Origin: Globomyces pollinis-pini
Taxonomy: Eukaryota > Chytridiomycota > Chytridiomycetes > Rhizophydiales > Globomycetaceae
DNA length: 12,399 nucleotides
Assembly (NCBI GenBank): GCA_025399215.1
Contig: MU621520.1
Location: forward strand, 1 to 12,399
Reading direction: 5' to 3'
The first letter of the stretch is position 1. Each line of letters opens with the position of its first letter. The notes under the pieces were generated by a model. The model did no database searches, was not told the DNA's origin, and saw only the letters and a list, made by a program, of their open reading frames with translations. Of this stretch, positions 5,686 to 12,399 are shown one piece after another. The translations under genes were made by a program, and so were the position numbers.

Positions 5686-8460
5686 CTAAACTATGGATTT
5701 CAAAATCTTATCATAATGTTCTCCAAACACATTCTTGTTGTGTTTTGCCATCAGAGTGATTTTAACCATCAGTGATTCCAATTCACCTCCAATCAAGTCT
5801 AATCCATGTTTGGCAAGTGAGTTACGTCGGAAAGTAGATTCTAAGGCTAATCGTGTTAGCTTTTCTAATCTTCGGTTCAAAACCGAAAAGAACGGATCTT
5901 TGTAAGAAACCGTTTTCGATACCATGTTGGTGATTAATTCAATTTGCTCTGGTGACAATTCTTTTAACCGTTGTTGCATAGGATTTGAAGTTAAATTAGA
6001 AACATTGGACACAACTTTTGTTTGTTTATGGAATAAAATGTTGCAAGTGTCTGTAATTTCTTTGACCAATACTTCAAGCGTGGTATTCTCTGAACGTAAG
6101 TGAGCAAATAGTCTTTTTGTAAGCTCTTGCATAACTTGATGTTCTAGTCGTAATTCTACAACAATATTCTTGGACAACATTGTGATTGCCGAAACAATTG
6201 TCATTGCTTGAAGCTCATTTTGAAAGTCAAAGAGTCGTTTAGCGTCAATAGATAAAGTCTCTGGTAATAAAGATGGATCAATTGGTTTAGTAGAAAATAA
6301 TAACCCCAGTAAGGCATGATTGAATACATCCGAGTATTTGATTTTGGACTGAGTTTGTATCATTTCTGGGTTTCTTGATTCCTTGACAGCGTTCATTTGC
6401 TTCACTGTATCTTCCAACCATTTCTTTGTTTTTGTTAACTTTAGTGATCCATTGAAAATTGCCAAATTGAATTTATTTTTTTCATAATCAACAGCTTGTT
6501 GTGTCAAAATTGGTTTTATCGCTTGTAGTCGATAATTTGCCAAATCAAGTTTCATTTCTTGGATTAAATCCAATAATTTGAACATTGCTACCACCACGTC
6601 TTTTTCATTTCCGATTTCTCGAATAGATTTGTCTCTAATAGGAGCGCATAATTGTAGCATTTTTTCTCCAGTATATTGAACCAATTTAACAAGGTTAAAT
6701 ACCTTTGAATCCATTTGTTGCTTAATGTAATCAAAGTCAAAGACTTGATGTATCTCATGTGCAATAGGGCCTTTTTCATTCACCATTCCCAATAGTCCCT
6801 ACATATTAAGTGATGTTAGATATACTTTTTGAATATCAGAAAGTGCGGCTATCAGATGTGATGAGTATGTTCCAGCCTTCATTTGCTCTTTAATTGTATC
6901 AACCATGGCTCTTTTTGCAATATCTTCTACCTGTTTAGCAAATGGAGTTTTTTCTGTTGGCTTTAAAGAAAAATTTGGATCTAAAATCAATTCATGTGCA
7001 AGCATTTCATTGCTTAGTATATGACCAAAGGCATTCATATCAGAATCAGTAGGTTGATCTTCTCCTACTTCATCAATTTCCATCCCATCTTCTTGAACAC
7101 TCTTGGAAACCGAATCTTTATGTTCTTCTATAACTGGGTGATAGTACAACGGTGCCACAGCGGTTTGAGGGACAACATCATTAACTTTTACTTTACCACC
7201 ATCAAGAGCAACTTTTCTAAATTCGCTTCGTACTTTTAATAATCGATTAATCGCGTCTTGGCCAAATCCTTGAATTCTTTTGAGGTGATTTGATTGTTCG
7301 TCCTGAATAGCAGGTGCCCATTCATATTGGGCATCATGCTGATGGCACACTGAAATCCACAGCTTATCCAAATCAATAAAATGCATAATTAGTTGGTTTA
7401 CAATGTCAACAGTATCACGAGTTTTCCAAGCATCGAAAGCTGCATAGTACTTGATAAAAGTGTTCAGGAAAACTTTTCCTAGTAGTCCAACCACAGTTGA
7501 TTTAACCGCTGCAAGCCAATGTTCTAGATCAGCCAGTAACGTTTCAGCCAAATCCATTAAATCCTACCATCAACATAAAACTGCTTTACTTTTTCTTGGG
7601 CATCCATGGTTTTGCAAATTTCACTGGGATGTGCAGTAAACATGTATGCACTTAATATTACTCTAGCTGGAGTTTTCCAGTGTGTAATAGGAGTGTCGGA
7701 TAACTTCTTTGCTCGTATCAAAACAAAACCAGTGGCTTTGATCAGTGATGCAGATTGTAATTTGTTCATTAATTTTGTGAATGGCATCGAATTTGCTTTT
7801 GCTCTTGTAAGGCCTAATTTCTTATACAATCTTGCCACAGGTATCAATTTCACCTTTCTCCACCAATTTTGAATTAGACTGGCTGATTCATCTTGAACTG
7901 CCAAAGATTCTAAAAAGTTTAGTGAGTGGTAATAAACCTTGAAGTGCCCATGATTGTGGATCAAGGATTTTGGCTCTAGGTATAGATCTTAACCTTTGCC
8001 TGCGACTGGCACTGATGCGCAAATTCATTTCAATCGACTTTTGCAATTCGGCACTTGATTCAACGCGTCTTTGAAGTTGTGCACGAGATACTTCTTTTGC
8101 CCGTTGAACAGCCTAAAGATAAATGCTTGTAATGATTACTTGAGCATTGTTGCTGACCAAGCTGTCAATTCGATCTTGACGTTTTTTAGAAGCCAATTCT
8201 TGTGTAGAGGCTAAACGTTCCAGTTTCTCCTTCTTTAAATTACTCTCTCTTTCTCGATGAACATTAACCACATTTTGTACATGAGCTGTACGGAGTGAGA
8301 GTTTATTTTTACGAGCTGCCAAAAAGGCTTCATGTCTTGCTCTACCTTCATTGGTTTGCTTGGTCGAGTTGCGTGCTTTTAGACGTGACTCTAAATGTCT
8401 GGGTTTCCGTGCTGGACTCTTAATATCGGAAGCATCAATAGTAAATGAGATTGGATGCAT
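5686..8460 (-). CDS. TCP11: TCP11/Sok1 family protein
   Basis: Five exons, 8140-8460, 7938-8112, 7590-7909, 6826-7563 and 5686-6798, separated by introns of 27, 28, 26 and 27 nt, give 888 aa. That is close to yeast Sok1 (about 900) and longer than animal TCP11. Residues 1-160 are basic and predicted coiled-coil. An IQ-like segment (ASLIQNWWRK) lies at about 175-184. The TCP11 domain runs from about 240 to the C-terminus, with ARVILSAYMFTAHPSE, the FDFDYIKQQ region and the family hallmark LCAPIRD. Sok1 was found as a suppressor of protein kinase A loss in yeast, and mammalian TCP11 acts in sperm cAMP signalling, so a role near PKA signalling is likely by family. An acidic linker (EDGMEIDEVGEDQPTDSD) precedes the second half. 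The TAATG overlap at 7555-7559 is not translational coupling: a 26-nt intron (7564-7589) restores the frame. Confidence 0.93.
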
Positions 8461-8948
8461 ATTTAGTAAAGAAGTTGAAATGGATTTGGGTTCATCAGAT
8501 TAATAAAACAATCGGTGATATCCACGTTATTGGCATTTGACTTTCATGTTCCCACGATATATCCCATCCATTTCATCGGATTGATCAAGTGGATGGCTTT
8601 GAGTCACATCGAATATGTACTCCATTCATTGGTTGTTCGGCTCTCAAAAATTCGCGTCAAATTCATCAAGATACACATTTCCTAATGTTTTCCGCCTATT
8701 TACAACTTACAATGTCAAAAGATCTTTTTATTGGTATGAGGATGGTTTTCTCAAAAGTCAAAAGAGCGACTGAAATATTATGGATTCATAGAGTGTGATA
8801 TATTCATTAAAATAATTAAGTGTTGTTGGATTAGGGGTACATAAAATTGATGACATTTACAAGGCAGCATTGCATTTCATGATTTGTTTATTTATTAGGC
8901 ATCTGTTTACGATCAATTAAAATTTTACTCATTGATTTATCTGTTTTA
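8461..8948. other. Divergent intergenic region between TCP11 and the GH18 gene
   Basis: 488 bp separate two divergent starts, so both promoters must lie here. The 8527-8777 stretch holds a possible gene relic on the minus strand. The remaining 170 bp before the GH18 start is AT-rich with no clear signal. Confidence 0.5.
8527..8777 (-). pseudogene. Possible relic of an unidentified intron-bearing gene
   Basis: On the minus strand an open frame (8777-8711, ending in KRSFDI) meets a well-formed 29-nt intron (8682-8710, GTAAGT to ATTAG). The same phase continues as EMCILMNLTRIFESRT and NEWSTY before a stop at 8604-8606. From about 8620 a second frame reads FDVTQSHPLDQSDEMDG and YRGNMKVKCQ, ending at 8527-8529. 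The composition looks like real protein, but joining the two parts needs a frameshift, and no ATG is in place upstream. I do not recognise the family. A chance pattern is possible. Confidence 0.35.
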
Positions 8949-10123
8949 ATGAATTTGTTATTCATACTGATTAGTGCAGTTGTTGCGGAATGGCCAAGTA
9001 GATTATTAGCCCCCTACTGTGACATCACGATGGTACCAATTTTCAACATCACCAGAGCTTCAATCAAAACTGGGATACCATATTGGACAATTGGACCAAT
9101 TATATCAGACAAAGAAGGGAATCCTGCATGGGCGGGTATCAAATTTCGAACTAATTAATCCCAATTTAGGAACCATTCCAATTAAAAATGATTATTATTT
9201 AAAAACAATTAATGAATTACGTGAACAAGGAGGGGATATAATAATTCTTTTTGGTGGTTCAGGTAACAAGTTACAAAAATAATTGTTCGAAGGTGTTGAA
9301 ATAGCACGATTGAGCAAAACCGTTGATGAATTAGCTTCAAAGTATCAATTGGTCATTGATAAATATCAAGCGAAACAGATAGTGCTTGATATTCAAGGAT
9401 CCGCCATTTTGGATAATCCAGCAATCGAATTACGAAATCAAGCGTTAAAAAAGCTACAAGCGCGGAATTCAGACTTGAAAATATCGTTTAATTTACCAAC
9501 TTATGTTTCTGGTTTAGATTATACAGGAATGAACGTTATCAAATCTGCAAATGGTGTTGGGTTAAAATTACACTGTACGTCTATTTTGACTGGTTAATTC
9601 TTTAGCTGTAAATTTACTTACAAGCAACTATGGAGAATCTGGAGCACCTGATGGAAAAATTAGTATGGGTGCGTATGCGATCTCGGCACTGAAAGGTATT
9701 ATTATCAACATCATTAAATCGAAAATAGGAACCTATCAACAATTTCAGAACCTCGGTTTTACATACAAGCTTGGAGTGGTGCCAATGATTGGTCAAAACG
9801 ATGTGGTGAATGAAATATTTACATTGCAAAACGCAAATGAATTGGTTGGATTTATAGAAACTACTCCTTGGGTTAATACTGTGTCTTACAATTCAATCAA
9901 TCGAGATACAAATGTTTCTGGACCACTGATTGTATCTTCTAAACTTAGTCAGGAACTGTATAACTTCGCTACTATCTTCAAAGGATGGGCAGGAATTACC
10001 AAACTTACGGACACTACTCCAGAAGTGAATTTGTTTAAGCCTTCGGAGTCGCAGAATAGTTCACCAGGTTACACAGCCTTTTATTGTATTTCCATTGTCT
10101 TTTCAATGATGTGTCTTTTGTAA
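8949..10123 (+). CDS. GH18 chitinase-like protein lacking the catalytic glutamate, GPI-type tail
   Basis: Four exons, 8949-9135, 9170-9262, 9293-9574 and 9606-10123, with introns of 34, 30 and 31 nt, give 359 aa. Residues 1-13 are a signal peptide. The body follows the bacterial-type PF-ChiA/ChiD-like branch of GH18: LLAPYCDITMVP, a REQGGDIIILFGGSG strand, the active-site strand QIVLDIQGSA, FNLPTYVSGL, VNLLTSNYG, GVVPMIGQND and NSINRD. In active members the active-site strand reads LDFDIEG; here the acid/base Glu is Q128 (CAA at 9394-9396) and the first Asp is V124. The D of the usual MDYG is N195, and the W expected in the SMWSxNRD motif is N283. Residues 343-359 are a hydrophobic tail after SQNSSPG, typical of a GPI-anchor signal. 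It is probably a surface chitin- or glycan-binding pseudo-enzyme. It converges on the TTD14-type gene. Confidence 0.92.
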
Positions 10124-10214
10124 GCTTTTCTTGAAAATATATAAAGTTTGTAGTATTTAAAGTAATTTAAACTAGCCATCCGGAATCATTAAGGGGTAAA
10201 GTGAAATAAGTGGT

Positions 10215-11605
10215 TTATTTTTCAGCGGCAATGGTGTACATTGAATAGTCAATGTTGTCTGTCACTTCTTCACATTCAATCCAATCTGGAACGAGAATAC
10301 GACCATTACTGTCATAATCAAGATATCCTTCCAAAAGCATAAGCCCAGATGCAGGAGATTGATATACATCCAGCTGAAAGTACCTATCTTTGTACAGAAA
10401 ACATCTGCGAATTTTGTGGATAGGTTTTCTGGATGGATCACATTGTGCTTTTAAAACATCATATTCTCTTGGTAACAAGTTTCTTCTTGTTTCCACTCGT
10501 TGCCCATTCTGGTTTGGTTGACGAGTTGTAAGATTAAGATGAACGGATTTGGTACCCATCTCAGTTCGACTACCGTTAGTTTAAGTGGATGTGACATACC
10601 GTCTGATTCTGGTTTCTGTACCATCTCCAGAAGTGTTGACCAAATACGCATCTAATTATGTTAATTATGTACAACTTACGCTCAACTTCGAAATCCCTGT
10701 AAGGGACAGGAAAAGAATCCGACAGTACAAACGTTTTGACCAGAAACTTGTGCTTTTTAACTGCTTTTCCAAATCTGGTTTGATCCAATGTTAGACCAAG
10801 GCGGTTTGAGACTGCTTGAATAACTCTATCACATTTGGCTAAAGAATTAATACTGGGAAAAATACCAGTAAAATCAGGCACGGAAATATTATCAATTACT
10901 TGTAAAGATGCGTGACCAACCCAAGCATTCATAATAGAATCATCTAAGGACATTGCTAATTCCTTGCATATCAGAATTTATTCAACTTACAATCCCTTCC
11001 GTTCTTGTTGCATTATTTTCTAATGTATAGAATGCTTCTGCTCCTTTCGCAGCAGTGACCAAATGGACTACACAGTCGTATCGATTATCACGCAAATTTA
11101 CTTCATCCAATTTTAAGTCCTCTAATACACGTAGCCAGTCTTCTCGTGGCATATATGCTTTAAATTAACTAATTCCAATATGTACCAGATGGATCCATAG
11201 CACCTCGATCACAAATAATTACTGTTTTGATCCCCTTTGTTGCATTTAATTTGGCAAGCTAGGTTATGAATCAAAGATAAATTTCACATCTCTATATGTA
11301 TCCTCAATTTCCAACATGACAGACAGTAAACTTTTCTGAAAACAAAAGACTGATTCTGAATCCAAGTCTGGAAAATGTACTCCACCACTACAGGTTAAAG
11401 TCAAACAAATACTTTAATAGAATGGTAGCAGTTTCTGGAACTCTATAGACTCTCCAACCCAAGGATTGAAACAGGTCCGATAAAATACTAATTCCAGAAG
11501 TTTTTCCACCACAAGGGCCTGTATTTAAGGGTCATTAATTACAAAACAATTACCACCAGTCAAACAAATGACTTTAAAGTTGGAATCAGTGTCTTCTTTC
11601 GACAT
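10215..11605 (-). CDS. TTD14: TTD14-type P-loop NTPase with C-terminal CYTH-like domain
   Basis: Eight exons on the minus strand, 11554-11605, 11413-11518, 11288-11387, 11186-11258, 10991-11157, 10680-10962, 10600-10651 and 10215-10569, give 395 aa. The introns are 35, 25, 29, 28, 28, 28 and 30 nt. The start [12 protein letters not shown] leads straight into a Walker A loop split by intron 1 (TGGPCGGKT, K23-T24). [11 protein letters not shown] is the Walker B-like part, followed by [14 protein letters not shown] and NAWVGH. The second half ([28 protein letters not shown]) matches the CYTH-like region of TRPL translocation defect protein 14. In Drosophila that protein binds GTP and PI3P and controls movement of the TRPL channel between membranes. 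The family is wider than animals, so a membrane-trafficking role is inferred. The next nearest reading would be a NadR-like kinase, but the C-terminal half argues against it. Confidence 0.92.
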
Positions 11606-11630
11606 AAATTTGGAAACATTTTCCTTCACA

Positions 11631-11640
11631 ACCACGTGGT
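11631..11640. promoter_or_regulatory. Palindromic E-box ACCACGTGGT upstream of the TTD14-type gene
   Basis: A perfect 10-bp palindrome with a CACGTG core sits 26 bp upstream of the start at 11605. It may be a bHLH-type site in the promoter or 5' leader. The rest of 11641-11817 shows no gene. Confidence 0.4.
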
Positions 11641-11817
11641 ACCAACAGTTGAAAAACTTGAATATTGCAGCTGTTTGATATGAGCATTGTCTAGCGATTT
11701 AGCTCTACTCCTAAGAAATACCCAATAATTGACTGTTTTCGAGTTTTTCGGCAACGATGAACCACTGCGATAATACTACTCTCCACTCCTCTCCAATCAT
11801 ACCATTATTGTCCACTC

Positions 11818-11920
11818 TAGAGTTTCTACGAACTCGAACAGTTTGTTCGAGTTAGTTCGAAAATTCGAACAAACTCGAACTCTAACACAGATTCCCGTTA
11901 GTTCGAAGTGTTCGAAAAGT
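11818..11920. repeat. Probable left terminus of a hAT element with palindromic TCGAA motifs
   Basis: From TAGAG at 11818, about 100 bp carry at least seven TCGAA/TTCGA copies in both orientations. A perfect 10-bp inverted repeat pairs 11831-11840 with 11844-11853, and a 16-bp one with a single mismatch pairs 11846-11861 with 11864-11879. hAT elements often begin TAGNG or CAGNG and carry such subterminal motifs, and the adjacent broken gene is a hAT transposase facing this end. The 8 bp at 11810-11817 (GTCCACTC) would be the target duplication. The other end is outside the window. Confidence 0.5.
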
Positions 11921-11941
11921 TTGACTATTTTTTATGACTTT

Positions 11942-12399
11942 TTATTGAATATTATAATCCAGCTGTGGTTGATTTAGCCCATCCCATTGTCTCCTCCAGC
12001 TCTTGAGCAACATACAAGCCGTGTTAGTATCCCCCTTAAGTCTGCAGCGAAAATCCGTAATCAATTGTCTCCCTCCACTGAAAGCTCTTTATCCAGGAGC
12101 CGCTAAATAATCTCTCGCCATTCTTGACAAATTTGGAAATCGGTCAGAATTGATTTTCCAATAATCTAGCACCTTAAAATTTGAATAGCCACTGGTTCAG
12201 AAAGGTAGACATCAAGTTCCGATTGCTCCAAATAATGAGTGGTGCTTAGTTGGAATAACTCAGCGAGTAGTGAAAGTTTTTCAGGTGATGGATTTGAAGA
12301 TCTACCAGAAGCGTAATCTCGGTTGTAGAAACTCTGCACATATGAACGAATTTCTTCGGGATTTTCCGCTGAAGCATTCTTGTCGGACTTGTAGAAATC
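11942..12399 (-). pseudogene. Broken hAT-family transposase, C-terminal dimerisation region
   Basis: Reading leftward from the window edge, one frame encodes about 77 residues ending in ELDVYLSEPVAIQILRC and a stop at 12166-12168. A second frame continues from about 12175 with VLDYWKINSDRFPNLSRMAR, then DYLAAPG, a stop at 12089-12091, then RAFSGGRQLITDFRCRL and a normal end at 11942. This is the classic hAT C-terminal dimerisation block (LDYWK, ARDYLAAP, FSGGR-LITD-R-RL). It is broken by one frameshift and one in-frame stop where several residues before RAFSGG also seem deleted. The element can no longer make its own transposase from this copy. The N-terminal part lies beyond the window. Confidence 0.85.

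Noticed and set aside
7555..7589. Overlapping TAATG stop/start in the TCP11 region, suggesting translational coupling, recoding or a frameshift
   Set aside because: A 26-nt GT-AG intron at 7564-7589 joins AQEK to DLMDLAETLL in phase and gives the expected TCP11 helix.
8589..8798. Plus-strand 69-aa ORF upstream of the GH18 gene
   Set aside because: It has no recognisable domain and lies opposite the more protein-like minus-strand segments.
9136..9605. GH18 gene as a frameshifted pseudogene
   Set aside because: All three frame breaks are explained by GT-AG introns of 34, 30 and 31 nt, and the spliced protein is continuous with the family pattern.
10451..10794. ORFs reading through the last two introns of the TTD14-type gene
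   Set aside because: They are readings of intron sequence or wrong frames; the spliced exons match the family.
1..12399. CRISPR array, tRNA, rRNA or prokaryotic operon structure
   Set aside because: No direct-repeat/spacer array, cloverleaf or ribosomal signature was seen, and the genes have spliceosomal introns.

Overview
The window is nuclear DNA of a microbial eukaryote. It is AT-rich and uses the standard code, with TAA, TAG and TGA all ending genes. It carries intron-dense genes of opisthokont type: a GID9/MAEA ubiquitin-ligase subunit, a TCP11/Sok1 protein, a TTD14-type P-loop protein and a secreted pepsin-like protease. The mix of a GPI-tailed GH18 protein, an F-box/ankyrin protein of short repeats and a Sok1-type protein fits an early-diverging fungus or close relative best. 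That placement is inference. The most striking general feature is intron size: 20 introns are only 25-35 nt long, with GT-AG ends and often a CTAAC-like branch site.

Layout. 1-1250: a cut-off minus-strand Cys-rich gene, then two tandem plus-strand paralogs of a small HEPN/DUF4145-like protein; the first keeps an R-N-x3-H motif and has lipidation signals at both ends, the second has lost the motif. 1259-2026 (-): F-box protein with five 31-residue ankyrin repeats. 2410-3957 (+): nine-exon GID9/FYV10/MAEA gene. 4089-5515 (-): secreted aspartic protease with a coiled-coil tail. 5686-8460 (-): five-exon TCP11/Sok1 gene. 8461-8948: divergent promoter region with a possible gene relic on the minus strand. 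8949-10123 (+): four-exon GH18 chitinase-like protein lacking the catalytic glutamate. 10215-11605 (-): eight-exon TTD14-type gene. 11818-12399: decayed hAT transposon, with a palindrome-rich terminus and a broken transposase end.

The genes do not form a single pathway. The protease and the chitinase-like protein are both predicted to be exported. GID9 and the F-box protein both point to ubiquitin-mediated turnover, in separate ligases. The left and right edges (small paralogs, Cys-rich fragment, hAT remnant) look like accessory sequence flanking a conserved core.

The most notable results are: (1) the long introns of GID9 appear to be minimal introns placed end to end with no exon between them, giving 34+31+28 and 28+30 nt; (2) the HEPN-like protein carries both an N-myristoylation signal and a CaaX box; (3) the GH18 protein is a predicted pseudo-enzyme (E to Q). 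Exon models were built by hand from reading-frame continuity, splice signals and remembered family consensus; no alignment was run.
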